From Hyperoodon ampullatus (taxonomy: Eukaryota > Chordata > Mammalia > Artiodactyla > Ziphiidae), in contig OX457057.1 in assembly GCA_949752795.1 (NCBI GenBank), positions 98,855,513-98,919,512 of the forward strand: a stretch of DNA of 64,000 bases, written 5' to 3'. Below are positions 38,301 through 47,879 of this stretch, one piece after another. Within the stretch, counting starts at the first letter, position 1. Each line of letters opens with the position of its first letter. The notes beneath the pieces are model-generated. The model was not told the DNA's origin, ran no database searches, and saw nothing but the letters and a program-made list of their open reading frames with translations. A program made the translations under genes and the position numbers.

Positions 38301-39037
38301 TCCAATTCGAGACGACATTCTCATTACACCTGCTTCAAACATGCTGTTCGAAGGGATTAACTTTACATGATAATTTCTCTATTTTCACTTTTCTTTATCT
38401 TCAAATAAAGCCATTATTCGAAATTTTAAAAAAATCGATTCTCTTATTCCAGAACAATTTTTCGGTTTCTATATTCATATACTCTTATCAATTACACAAA
38501 AATATGTCCTTTCCTTCTCACTAACTCTCTTAAATTACAGTTATTTTCCCTGAAGGTCCAGCGCCACCTGAGCTGCACTTGCTAATCCGCGCGGATTGCT
38601 GCGTGTTTTTCTGCGAGTGCGCGAGAATCTTCCAGAAGATTTTGCTCACACAGGCGCGCCGGCCATGTTGATTTTCCTCTCCCGTGGAGATCTACTCTGT
38701 CAGCCTATGAAACTTCAGACGCTGGAGTCCTGCGGAGCCAGGGCAGAGGCTGACTGCGTCAGGCTCTGAAGAGGTTTTACGTTTCCGACAGGGACGTGCT
38801 CTAAGGGCTCTAAGTGCCAAACTGCCGCGCACTTCCCCTGGAGTGCTCACCCAGCGGGATCAAAGGCATCTGAATTGCAGAACGTCAGGAAACGACGGCC
38901 GACTCGACATCCTGCTAAGAGACGGGCGAGATGCGGCCATGTCGAGGGAGATTCGAAACCGGTACTTACCAGTGCGAGGCGTTGCCTGACTTTTCCTCTG
39001 TAGGTTTCAGGAAGACCCTCTGTAGGTTATTGGACAT
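23936..39037 (-). CDS. LRIF1: LRIF1, nuclear receptor-interacting factor / HP1- and SMCHD1-binding chromatin protein (4 coding exons)
   Basis: Spliced CDS join(39037-38970, 28194-26685, 25458-25186, 24373-23936), minus strand, predicted 762 residues; from memory the human protein is about 769. I recognise it from the long exon-2 reading frame (start [20 protein letters not shown]), the lysine-rich nuclear-localisation block and the C-terminal coiled coil. Family knowledge: a nuclear protein that binds HP1 and the SMCHD1 hinge, helps compact the inactive X and represses D4Z4; first described as a retinoic-acid-receptor partner. Layout: residues 1-23 exon 1, 24-526 a long Ser/Thr/Pro-rich low-complexity region, 527-617 exon 3 with a VxL core (LSVCL, 574-578) that may be the HP1-binding motif, 618-638 basic block, about 728-759 coiled coil. 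All introns are GT/AG and the phases agree (2, 0, 0). No disabling mutation was seen, so the gene looks functional. Transcript ends were not determined. Confidence 0.95.
24855..24981 (-). mobile_element. short CHR-type SINE in LRIF1 intron 3
   Basis: 'ttggccgtgccatgtggctt' through 'ggtaaggaattccct', minus orientation. Intron 3 is 25185-24374. Duplications not clear. Confidence 0.8.
25186..25458 (-). CDS. LRIF1: LRIF1 coding exon 3 (residues 527-617)
   Basis: 273-nt phase-0 exon of 91 codons. The acceptor is ...CTATTTCCAG before ATC CAG AAT GAG ATG; the donor is AAA CAG|GTAATA at 25186/25185. It contains [16 protein letters not shown], whose VxL core may be the HP1 chromoshadow-binding site; the family motif is described as PxVxL but the first position here is Leu. 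The fifth codon is an ATG. A transcript that skips exon 2 would not join exon 1 in frame (phase 2 to phase 0), so it would have to start here and would give 232 residues, close to the known short isoform (about 233). Confidence 0.94.
26309..26349. repeat. (AT)n(AC)n microsatellite in LRIF1 intron 2
   Basis: Contiguous alternating purine-pyrimidine tract in intron 2 (26684-25459). The rest of this intron shows no recognisable element. Confidence 0.9.
26685..28194 (-). CDS. LRIF1: LRIF1 coding exon 2 (large exon, residues 23-526)
   Basis: 1510-nt exon, one base completing codon 23 plus 503 codons. The acceptor is ...TTTTAAG before 28194, weak in pyrimidines next to the AG. The donor is AAG|GTAAAT at 26685/26684, after the residues FRDQEPK. 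The translated frame is open throughout and rich in Ser, Thr, Pro, Val and Gln with no obvious folded domain, typical of the LRIF1 N-terminal region. An internal ATG at 28181 is in frame but is not the predicted start, because exon 1 supplies an upstream in-frame ATG. In this family exon 2 is included in the long isoform and skipped in the short one. Confidence 0.95.
29090..29440 (+). repeat. LINE-2 3' end fragment
   Basis: 'cagaagatacattctctggc', 'gttagtttccttcatggtac', then 'gggtacagagtccatgtcct', the order found in L2 3' ends. Ancient and diverged. Confidence 0.55.
29925..30240 (+). mobile_element. hAT-type nonautonomous DNA transposon remnant
   Basis: Ends 'aagctacagcctggggccaa' and 'ggtcctttacagaaaatgtt' + 'tgctagcctc' form partially complementary termini. 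The interior has 'aaataaagttttattagtaa' and 'catggctgctttctgctgca'. It looks like a Charlie-group MER element; the exact family is not assigned. Confidence 0.6.
30340..30990 (+). repeat. LINE-2-like fragment
   Basis: 'tctggcttggtctattatgg', 'cataactggtcttttcttca' and 'cccttccctgcttaaaacat' match the L2 pattern of the 3' coding part. Very old. Confidence 0.45.
31020..32350 (+). repeat. old mammalian interspersed repeat
   Basis: Diffuse A/G-rich repeat resembling the family at 17231 and 20561 ('atgaggatcactgatggctt', 'aaatggggtcaaagaaaaga'). Ends at the inverted repeat. Confidence 0.4.
32323..32394. repeat. perfect 26-bp inverted repeat with 20-nt loop
   Basis: The left arm, 32323-32348 (tcagtgacagaaagttgg...), is exactly reverse-complementary to the right arm, 32369-32394. 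The loop is 32349-32368. Base pairing stops abruptly on both sides. It lies in LRIF1 intron 1, so it would form a hairpin in the pre-mRNA. Confidence 0.97.
32745..32789 (+). mobile_element. minimal L1-tail insertion (45 bp)
   Basis: 'tgtaaatcaaccatacctca' followed by 'ataaaaaaataaaattttaa' is the last few bases of an L1 3' UTR plus A-rich tail. It is flanked by cattcttcctt (32734-32744 and 32790-32800). Confidence 0.8.
33230..33930 (+). repeat. LINE-2 fragment
   Basis: 'ctgttacctccttgctcaaa', 'tctagcccaaccaatctcta' and 'gcacagtaggccctcaaaaa' near the end follow L2 3' order. Confidence 0.6.
35330..35460. repeat. MIR-like SINE fragment
   Basis: 'aacaaggtaggtattgccat' and 'attttatagttgagaaaacg' are MIR-core-like. 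Confidence 0.5.
35593..35645. repeat. (CT)n and (AC)n microsatellites
   Basis: CT run 35593-35608 and AC run 35622-35645, in LRIF1 intron 1. Confidence 0.9.
35930..36560 (+). repeat. LINE-2 3' fragment
   Basis: 'aaaatcctctgaaggctctc', 'gggcatggcccatatcctac', and the end 'cacatagcaggcactcagtg', the classic L2 3' tail. The best L2 match in the window. Confidence 0.75.
37800..37990 (+). repeat. MIR-like SINE fragment
   Basis: 'aataatagctaacatttaaa', 'acactaagtattttagtata' and 'ttatttacagactggaaacc' follow MIR order. Confidence 0.6.
38624..38638. promoter_or_regulatory. perfect three-unit heat-shock element in intron 1
   Basis: The sequence aGAAt-cTTCc-aGAAg gives three contiguous alternating nGAAn pentamers, the canonical HSF1 trimer site. 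It lies in the CpG island about 330 bp downstream of the LRIF1 exon 1 donor. Occupancy is not shown by sequence; a chance match is possible, though the position favours accessibility. Confidence 0.5.
38970..39037 (-). CDS. LRIF1: LRIF1 coding exon 1 (residues 1-22 plus two bases of codon 23)
   Basis: Read on the minus strand this begins at an ATG with A at -3 and encodes [20 protein letters not shown], then SH, then the first two bases (TG) of a split codon. It is followed at once by a consensus donor GTAAGT (38969-38964). Joining to the T at 28194 completes a Cys codon and runs in frame into V-S-G-C-M-Y-Q, as expected for the long isoform of this family. The exon is too short for ordinary ORF detection and sits in the CpG island. 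The next bases of exon 2 (GTT TCA GGC TGC ATG) confirm the frame. Confidence 0.93.
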
Positions 39038-39720
39038 TTTAGAGGAGTGGGAGGGACCAGTACATCCAGGAAAGGGGGGCAGTGTCGGGGCCGAGGTCCT
39101 CCAAGTGGCGAGAACCAGAGCGAGAGGATGTAGGGATGGAGTTGCCCCGTAGCAGCTCAGAGGGGTTAGAAGCTGAAAGGAGAGCGACGGCGGGCTCTCG
39201 AGAGGGCGTATCCTCAGGCTTCGGAGGGAGACGGCGCAGCCACCAGAAACCGGAAGAATCGAAGAGGCTGACGGGGCGGGTCCGTCCCTAACCTCTGAGA
39301 AAACAGCCCTGAGTCTCCGCCTCCTCAGCGCCTAGCCTAGGACATCGCTCCAGCGTCACCGGGAATCAGCGCGGGAGGCGTGGCCTTAATGGCACCGCCC
39401 CTATCGGTGCCGGGTCTGTGGTGAAGACCAAGCCAGACGGGCTCGGCCGACCCCGCCCACCAAGGCCGCCAGCGAGAGCAAAGCTCAGCCTAGCAGCTTC
39501 CGGCATCGACACATCCGGTCGCCAAAGTGAATGGCTCGCTAACGCCCCGCCCTTATGCTGCGATCCAATCGCAGGTGATGTTTGCTGTCTCTTCTTCCGG
39601 ATCAAGTAACGAATCGCAAAAGAAAATTCTCCGGATACCTACGCAAAATAAAATGTTTCCGGGGTCAGTCGCAAAGTTTCTGCCTTTGTATTCGCCGCTA
39701 GTGTAAGTTTCCTCTCCCGC

Positions 39721-41340
39721 CAGTGCTTTAAAAGACATCGGAGGGCTCTTTTGAAGCCATATGCACTCCTGGCGTGAGAAAATTTTAGGTGCCTGCCTGT
39801 GGCAAGCGCCTATATTATTGCTACTTCCTGGGGGTTTCTTGGTTTTTTCCCTTTCTTGAAGCTTTGCCTCGAGATTTAACCTAATCTCTCTCTCCACCCC
39901 ACCCTTAGTCCTCGCTCGAAATTACTTATTGTCATATAGTTAACTACTTGATTCGCTAAAAGTTTAATTCCCCATATAGACTTACTTTTTGGCATCTTTA
40001 TTTGGATCTCCAGAGAAAAACTTTGCAGAAGTCTCTTGATTCCCGCTGTTAAAATCTCTTATTTGAGGAACAGGTTAAGTCTCTGGCTTCAGCTGGGACT
40101 AGAAGGAAGTTGTGAGAGGAGTGGTTTAGGAGATCCAGTTTTATCAGCTAGAGGCAGTAAAAATGTAAACTGGCTCAAATTTAGGAGATTGATGTATGGT
40201 AGCCAAGTTAAAAGGTTTATTTTGTTTTTTTATAAATGCTGGGTACTCATTCTCCTAACTCCTTAATCAGCTAGTACTGATGAAAGATCTTGATGTTCTG
40301 ATACAGAAAGTAATACTTTTTAACTACTGTTCACTCTTTGTTAAAGGTTAATTTTAGCGATGTCGAATCCTGTGTGTGTAACTGGCATTATATTTCAGTC
40401 AAATATTTCCCATACTAAAGAGGGGGCAGAGTGGTGAGCCCTTAATACTGTCTTGGTTCTGATCATCATCCTATCTCTGAAAGCAAAACTACTTGAACGA
40501 GTTGCCTATTCTTGGCTTGTTACATTTTCTCACCATTCATTTCTTAACTTTGCAGTTTGGCTTCTCCTCATATCCATCAGCACTTCTAATAAATGAAGCT
40601 CATTGTCACAGATTGGGTTCCCTGGGAAGCATACTCTTGAGATGGACTTTGGTGTGCCTGAAGTTTATTAGGGATCAGTATCTGTAGAAGGGAAGAAAAG
40701 GGAGCAAAACTGGGCAGAGAGAGACGTTGGGTTGTGATGCCCAGTCTCAACAAAGGCCTTAGACTATCCCACATAGAGCTCTAAGCTCATGACCTTTTTT
40801 TTTTTTTTTTTTTTTAAGATGAACTTCTGAAGTTTTCCCCAGTGGGATGCAGGCTTTGCCAAGGAAGGGTGCATGACCTTAGGCAAGGATGATCTCCTTA
40901 GCCAAAGTAATTCCTCAAGGAGGCTGATAGCTGAGGCATGTCTGCTGGCAGCACTCCCAGTAACTGGCAGAATAAGACCTTCATTTCTCAACGGAGGTCT
41001 GGGAGATGCATCAGAGTGTCCACTGTACTCATTAAACCACTCATTTAGCTGTTTCAATTGATACTATTTATCACAAATAGTATAAAGATTTGTTCAAATC
41101 TTTATTCAGCAGCTCTGTTAATTAATTCTTCACTCTTGATGCCACTGGTAATATACTTTCTTGGATTTCCTCCTACATTTTTATGTACTCTTTTTCAGTT
41201 TCTTTTGAAGGTTTATCCCTCACTTGGCCATTAAACAGAAGAGTTCCTTAAATCTTGATGATTGATCCTCTTATTTTCTCAAACTATCCTGTCTCCTCAA
41301 GTGACTTCAACCATGCCTGTGGTTTCAATGACCACCTCTA
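39721..41340. other. LRIF1 upstream flank, no gene recognised
   Basis: Sequence past the CpG island has no recognised gene. About 40590-41070 looks like an old repeat of unknown type with a poly-T at 40795-40817. Short ORFs here have no recognisable similarity. Confidence 0.4.
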
Positions 41341-41480
41341 GCCATTTGTATACTAACCAAACACGTAATGCTACATGCCAAGTACTATTCTAAGTGCTTT
41401 AAAAATATTAACTTGTTTACTCTTAACAACTAGTAAAAAATATTACATTCATATGAAGAAACGGATGCACAGAGAATAGC
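41340..41480 (+). repeat. MIR-like SINE fragment
   Basis: 'aatgctacatgccaagtact' and 'attctaagtgctttaaaaat' follow the MIR core. Confidence 0.6.
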
Positions 41481-41489
41481 ATAACAGCA

Positions 41490-42350
41490 CAGATAAAGGG
41501 ACGAGAGACCAAAAAGAAATTAGAGCATATTGTAGTTCTTATTAGCTGAAAGAGTGACAAATTTAAGCAACAACTGACAGAAATGAATAGATTAATAAGT
41601 CAACAAATGTAGAGGATTATTTTACACACGTACATCTCTGAGAAATTAATAGTTGAAGCAGAGAAAAGATAGGCATAGATATCAAAATTTTAAACAATAC
41701 AGTAAACCAGGTTGAGACATCAGATGTATAAATAATCCACTCATCGGATAGTGCACATTATTTTTGAGCACATATAGAATATGTATAAAAATAATGTGAT
41801 AGGCTACAAAGGAAGCTCTACTAGTGCTGAAGGATTAGTTCTATACATACTATGTTTTCCAACCACAAATTGATTAAAATTAGCAATCCAGATAATTAAG
41901 AGTAGCTTTAAGACATATTTAGAAACTGAATAACCTATTACTAAATTACCCTTGGGTTAAAGATGAAATCATAATGGAAATTAAGTGATTTAAATACATA
42001 TGTCATAAAATAAGAATGTTTAAACACATGAGTTAAGCATCCAATTTAGAAGTATTTTAAAAAGCAAGAGAGAATACCAAAGGAAACAAGAATAAGTAAG
42101 TGAAGTATATAACAACAAAAATAATGCAGTAAATTAACAAAGCCATAAGCTGATTCTTTGATAAAATCAATAATAGAGATAGACCTCTAGCGAGATTAAT
42201 CAAGCAAAAAAAGGAAAGATGCAAGTAAGCAAAATACAGAATGAAAAGGATAAATAACTATAAATACAGCAGAGATTTTTCTTTGCAAGTATTATACATA
42301 ACAATTATAATACAACATTTGCTGAATCCTGCTACGATGATGAACTACTA
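41490..42350 (+). mobile_element. old LINE-1 ORF2 fragment
   Basis: Plus orientation. Matches the endonuclease-to-RT linker region ('gagatagacctctagcgaga', 'gaatgaaaaggataaataac'). Multiple stops. Confidence 0.65.
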
Positions 42351-43020
42351 TGAACTGCTGATTCCTTTCTCTAAATTATAAAAGGGAAACATATATTCTA
42401 AGAACTAAGAGAAATTTTGAAAACTCCTGAGGGAGCTGAAGGCTGTCTTAAAATGAATGTGTAGGGAAGAAAGTAGCTGCAGTCCAAGCACAGAAAACAG
42501 GGAAAGAATAGGTCGGAAAAAGACAGGTTTAAGTTATTTCTGTTGTTTCTCTCCCACATTACCCTGGGATTATCAATGTCTGTCCACTCAGAATAAAGTT
42601 AAGGAATAGTCCAGATTTGTTATTTTTCTTTTTAATCTCCAATTTCTTTCACTTTTTAAAAATATCTTTTGTTCTCTTCCTCACACATACAGCATGCTGG
42701 GAGTGGGAGGTGGGCAGGCTGGCAGGAAGGGCATGCCCTTCCACAAGTAAATTTCAGGTTTTTCACAAGGTAAAGTGCCATGTTTACTATAGTATTTATG
42801 TATTTATTAGTCACTTAACATGTTAAAAACTGTACTTACATTTTTATTTAGTCCTTGCCTTTTGTTTAATATGTCAGATTTTTTTGGTGTTGTGCTCATA
42901 ACCTCATTTTCCCTTGAGTAAAATGGGTTTTTATTGCCTAATTTTGCATAGTGTGGTGATTTTTAGGAATGCATATGTCATGTTATATCAGAACTGACTG
43001 CAAAAATAGTCAAAAACTTT
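42351..43020. other. no gene or clear repeat recognised
   Basis: AT-rich sequence. The only ORF (42617-42826) has no recognisable similarity. Confidence 0.35.
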
Positions 43021-44195
43021 TTAAAGTCACTTCTGGACAAGACAGAGTAACAGGGACTGGATTTACCCTCCTACCTGAAGCAATGACAATAACAACAACC
43101 AGATAAGAATGCATGAAACAACACTTTTCAAGACAATCAAATAATGAACAATGTATTAGTCAGCTTGGGCTGCCATAACAAAGTACCATAAAATAGGTGG
43201 CTTATAAACAACAGAAATTTATTTCTTACAGTTCTGGAGGCTGGAAGTGTAAGATCAGGGTGCCAGTGTGGTCAGATTCTGCTGAGGGCCCTCTTCTGGG
43301 TTGCAGACTATCAACTTCTCATTGTATCCTCACATGAAAGAGAACAGAGAAGGGAAACAAGCTCTCTCTTGACTCTTATAAGGGCACTAATCATTCATGA
43401 GGACTCCACTCTCACGCCTTCTCCTAATTACTTCCCAAAAGCCCATCTCCAAATATCATCACATGGGGGGTGGGTAGGATTTCAACATACAACTTTAGGG
43501 GGATGCAAAAATTCCCATCAGACAGTGATCCCTGAAAGATGGGAAAAAATGAGGTAAATCTTACAAATGCCTCAGATTACTGCTTTGAGAGAGTTTCCAT
43601 ACTACAGCTCAGGGTGAGGAAACTGAGGAAGAACATGTCAGCCTAGCTGAGTTGTGAAGATGGAGCTGATGGTCCAGGATACAAGGCAGCTGGAGTTGAT
43701 AAGATAGACTATTAGAGGAAATAATTGCATAGAAGGAGAATCCCAGAGATCTGAACAGTCCCTCTTGAGTATTCAGCAGAGTACTAATAAGCACATAACT
43801 GAAAGGAAACAATCCAAAACTGGGGAAAGAACCATCCAAAATGAATAGAGGGAAACAGTATCTAACACACACACAGGGCTGGAATCAGTACATGTTCTCA
43901 CATCTGAACTGGAAAAATTCATACTTCATGGGTGCTGTATATAGTATCTCTACACTCCAGATCCACCTAATGCACCATACAAACAAGACCTGAGAGTATC
44001 AAACTGTTTCCAAATAAAATAACTGTATCCCAGAGCAGAACTCAAGAAAATGTTTAGCAATACAAAAATATCCAACAATAAGGTAATAGTGACAATGTTA
44101 GAATCCAATTCAAGATTATCAGGCATACAAAGAGGTAATAAAATATGATCCAGAATGAAAATAATCAATCAAGCAAAACTAGATGTAAGATGTTA
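43020..44195 (+). mobile_element. old L1M 5' UTR/ORF1-region remnant, split by an LTR
   Basis: 'aacagggactggatttaccc' to 'aacaatg' before the LTR, resuming 'agtgatccctgaaagatggg'. This is the pattern of old L1M leader sequence. Interrupted by 43153-43524. Confidence 0.55.
43153..43524 (+). repeat. MLT1-like LTR (ERVL-MaLR), copy C
   Basis: Starts 'tgtattagtcagcttgggct', contains 'aacaacagaaatttatttct', and ends with 'ggatgcaaaaattcccatca'. The most complete of the three copies. Confidence 0.8.
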
Positions 44196-44199
44196 GTTC

Positions 44200-44960
44200 C
44201 TAGGTATGGTTTTCTTTGTATTTATCTTATTTAGGATTTATATGACTTCTTTAATCTGTATTTTGATAATTTAATTTTCAAAAATTGCTCACCAGTATTT
44301 CTTCAAATATTGCTTCTCAATCCCCCCTCCCCTCTCTCTCCCACACACCTTACTGTATCCAATTACACATATGTTAGACCATTTATCAATATCTCATGTC
44401 TCTTATGCTCTATTCAATATTTCCTATCTTTTTTTCTGTGTGCTTGATTCTGCATATTACCCTGAACTCTTTCTCAGGTATATTTCCTACCTCAACTTTT
44501 TTGGGTTTTATCTTGTTCCTTCATTTTGAACATGTTCCTTTGTAGCCTCATTTTGCCTAACTTGCTGTTTTTATTTCTATTTATCTGGAAGGTTGGTTAA
44601 GTTTCCCAACTTTAGAGAAGTGGCCTTTTGTAGGAGAGTCCTATGTGTCCCAGCAGCACACTCCCCTCTTGTCACCAGTGCTCTATACTCTAGGGATACC
44701 CCTCATGTGGGTTCAATGTTTCCTTCTGTTGTTGCAGGATGATTTCTTTGAGTGGTCTGGTTGGCTTGGTTGGTTGTCTTGTGGAGAGGCTTCTAGCCAC
44801 TGGTTGGTGAGGCCAGGTCAACAGGTGGCTGGCTGTGGAATCCCAGTGGGCCCATGGGCTAGTCCTCACTCAATGGTGAGTGGAGTCAGGGTCCAGGAGA
44901 CTCTGGGGCTGCTGCCCAACAACTGGTGGGTGAAGCCAGTTCCTGAGGCTAGTGCTGGCT
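44200..44960 (-). mobile_element. LINE-1 5' portion (ORF1 start and 5' UTR), minus
   Basis: Reverse-oriented. 'cttcaaatattgcttctcaa', 'ctttctcaggtatatttcct' and the G/T-rich leader follow the layout of the L1 at 60560-61960. It abuts a plus-oriented L1 3' portion at 44965. Confidence 0.6.
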
Positions 44961-45505
44961 AGGAATAAACCTACCTAAGGCAGTAGAAGACCTGTACTCA
45001 GAAAACTATAAGACACTGATAAAAGAAACTAAAGATGACACAAACAGATGGAAAGATGTGCCACATTCCTGATTTAGAAGAATACATAATGTTAAAATGA
45101 CCATACTACCCAAGGCAATATATAAATTTAATTAAAATTAAAATGCCAATGGCGTTTTTTACAGATCTAGACCAAAAATTCTAAAATTTGTGTGGAAACA
45201 CAAAATACCCTGAATAGCTAAAACAATATTGAGAAAGAAGAACAGAGCTGGAGGTATCACACTTCCTGACTTCAGACTGTACTACAAAGCAACAGGAATC
45301 AAAAGAGTATGTATTGGCATAAAAACAAACACATATATCAATGGAACAGAATACAGAGCCAGAAATAACACACACATGGTCAATTAATAGAAAAAGGAAG
45401 CAAGAATATACAGTGGGGAAAAGGCAATCTTTTCAATAAATGGTGCCAGGAAAACTGGACTGCTACATGTAAAAAAAAAAAAAGAAATTAGAAATAAAAC
45501 TTTTC

Positions 45506-45705
45506 TGGGACTTGCCTGGTCATCCAGTGGTTAAGACTCCACACTCCCAATGCAGGGGGCCTAGGTTTGATCCACGGTTGGGGAACTATATCCCACATGC
45601 CACAACTACAATGATCTCACATGCTGTAACTAAGAGCTGGTGTAGCCAGATAAATACATACATACATACATACATACATACATACATACATACATACATA
45701 AATAA
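45506..45705 (+). mobile_element. CHR-type SINE with long (CATA)n tail
   Basis: 'gggacttgcctggtcatcca' head. The body extends past the short form into 'gctgtaactaagagctggtg', then a tetranucleotide tail (45655-45700) of about 11 units. Confidence 0.85.
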
Positions 45706-46438
45706 TTTTTTTAAAAGAAGAAATTTTCTCACAGAATATACAAAGATAAGCTCAAAATGGATTAAAGACCTAAATGTAAGACTGGAAACCATTAAACTAA
45801 TAGAAGAAAACATAAGTAGTAATCTCTTTGACATCAGTCTTAGTAACTTTTTTTGATATGTCTCCTCAGGGAAACAGGGAAAACAAAAGCAAAAGTCAAC
45901 AAATGGGACTACATCAAACTAAAAAGCTTATGCACAGTGAAGGAAACAGTCAACAAAATGAAAAGGCTACCTACTGAACAAGAGAAGATATTTGCAGACC
46001 ATATATCTGATAAGGGCTTAATATTAAAAAATATATATAGGAAGAACTCATGCAGCTTAATATCAAAAAACAAACAAACCAATTATAAAATGGGCAGAGG
46101 ACCTGAATAGGCATTTTTCCAAAGACATACAGATGGCCCACAGGCACCTGAAAATATGCTAAACATCATTAATCATCAGGGGAACACAAATCAAAACCAC
46201 AATGAGATTTCACCTCACAGTCATTAGAATGGCTATTATCAAAAAAACTACAAAAAACAAGGGTTGGAGAGGTTGTGGAGAAAAATTAACCCTCATATAC
46301 TGTTGTATGGAATATAAAATGGTACAGCCACTTTGAAAAACTGTATGGAGATTCCTCAGAAAACTAAAAATAGAAGTACCATATGACACAGCAATTCCAT
46401 TCCTGGGTATTTATCCAAAGAATGTGAAAACACTGACT

Positions 46439-46565
46439 TGGGTAATTCCCTGATGTCCCAGTGGTTAAGACTCGGCACTTTCACTCCCATGGCCTAGGTT
46501 CAGTCCCTGGTTGGGGAACTAAGATCCTGCAAGCTGAGTGGTGCAGTAAAAAAAAAAAAAAAAAA
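46439..46565 (+). mobile_element. short CHR-type SINE in L1
   Basis: 'gggtaattccctgatgtccc' head, 'aactaagatcctgcaagctg', A-tail from about 46549. Confidence 0.83.
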
Positions 46566-47544
46566 CAAGAAAAAAGCCCACTAATTTGAAAAGATACAGG
46601 CACCCATATGTTCATTGCAGTATTATTTACAACAGCCAAGATATGGAAGCAACCTAAGTGTCCATCAACATATGAATGGATAAAAATGTGATACACACAC
46701 ACACAAATGGAATATTACTCAACCATAAAAAACAATGAAATCTTGCCATTTGCAATAACATCAATGACCCTACATGGTATTATGCTACGTGAAATAAGTC
46801 AAACAAAGAAATACAAATGCTTTATGATTTCACTTATATGTGGAATCTAAAAAACAAAGCAAATGAACAAACATAACAGAAACAGAGATATAGATACAGA
46901 GAACAAACAAGTGGTTTCCAGAGGGAGGAGAGTGGGGGCAGAAAGAAATAGGTGAAAGAGATTAAGAGGTACAAACTTTCTTTACAAAATAAGTCACAGG
47001 ATGTGAAATGAACAGTATGGGGAATATAGTCAATAACTGTAGTATCTTTGTATGGTGACATATTGTTACCAGGTTTATTGTGGTGATAAATTTGAAATGC
47101 ATAGAAATAGCAAATCACTATGTTGTATAGCAGGATCTAACATAGTGTTGTAGGTCAGTTATACCTCAAAAGTAAACAAACTCATAGATAAAGAGATCAG
47201 AATTGTGGTTACCAGAGGTGGGGGTTCAGGGGAGGGGGAATTGGGTGAAGGTATTCAAAACGTACAAACTTTCAGTTACAAGATAAATAAGTATTAGGGA
47301 TGTAAGTTACACATGATAAATATAATGAATACTGCTGTATGTTACATACAAAAGTTGTTAAGAGAGTAAATCCTAAGAGTTCTCACACAAGGAAAATTTT
47401 TTTTCTATTTCTTTAATTTTGTATCTGTATGAGATGATGGATGTTCACTAAATGAATTGTGATAATCGTTTCATGATGTACGCAAGTCAAATCATTATGC
47501 TGTACACCTTGAATTTATCCAGTGTTGTTATATCTCGATAAAAC

Positions 47545-47850
47545 TGGAAGATGAAAAATTGGTGAACTTTGAATAAAACAGATTGTCCTTCACAATGTGG
47601 CTGGGCCTCATCCAATCAACTGAAGACTCCTCACAGCAAGAAGGAATGCTCCAGCCTGATGGCCTTTGGACTTGAATTACAACATTGGCTCTCTCCTGGA
47701 TCTCTTGTTTGTTGGTCCGCCCTGCAGATTTTGGACTTGCCAGTCTCCATATCGTGTGAGTCAATTACTTAAAATAATTCACTTTTGTGTGTACATATAT
47801 ATATACAAGTCCTCTTAGTTCTCTGGAGAACCCTGACCAATACAAGGAGC
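47545..47850 (+). repeat. interspersed repeat, second copy of the family at 2880
   Basis: Shares the order of blocks with 2880-3204 plus 10534-10965, ending 'tctggagaaccctgaccaat'. Family not named. Confidence 0.6.
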
Positions 47851-47879
47851 AAACTGAAGTCATTGATTTCAGACTATTT

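Larger units (their letters stand above)
28195..38969 (-). other. LRIF1: LRIF1 intron 1 (contents)
   Basis: 10.8-kb intron bounded by GTAAGT and TTTTAAG. Recognised inside it are L2 fragments (about 29.1-29.44, 30.34-30.99, 33.23-33.93 and 35.93-36.56 kb), a hAT-like element (29.92-30.24 kb), an old repeat at 31.02-32.35 kb, a perfect inverted repeat (32.32-32.39 kb), a tiny L1-tail insertion (32.75-32.79 kb), MIR fragments (35.33-35.46, 37.8-37.99 kb) and simple repeats. I see nothing assignable in 28.2-29.09, 34.0-35.3, 36.66-37.8 and 38.0-38.56 kb. No young SINE or long L1 lies in it, unlike the flanks. Confidence 0.8.
38570..39720 (-). promoter_or_regulatory. LRIF1: LRIF1 CpG island and promoter region
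   Basis: Clear local excess of CpG against the AT-rich surroundings, spanning exon 1. Motifs seen: GC boxes near 39272, 39396, 39452 and 39543; a CCAAT box at 39565-39569 inside GCGATCCAATCGC; and several CCGGAA/TTCCGG ETS-type cores (about 39250, 39498, 39595, 39657). No convincing TATA box was seen. This is the pattern of a housekeeping promoter, with transcription of LRIF1 probably starting a few hundred bases above 39037. Divergent activity toward the right is possible, but no gene was recognised there. Confidence 0.75.
44965..47540 (+). mobile_element. LINE-1 3' portions, with two SINEs
   Basis: Begins in ORF2 ('aggaataaacctacctaagg') and runs through the C-terminal region to a 3' UTR at about 47160. 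A second 3' UTR-like piece follows (47170-47540). All frames are broken. Interrupted by SINEs at 45506 and 46439. Confidence 0.8.

Noticed and set aside
38931..39291. Plus-strand ORFs across the CpG island
   Set aside because: Antisense to LRIF1 exon 1, no recognisable domain; consistent with CpG-island composition.
45655..45700. Regular tandem repeat considered as a CRISPR-like array
   Set aside because: Four-base units without spacers; a SINE-tail microsatellite in mammalian DNA.
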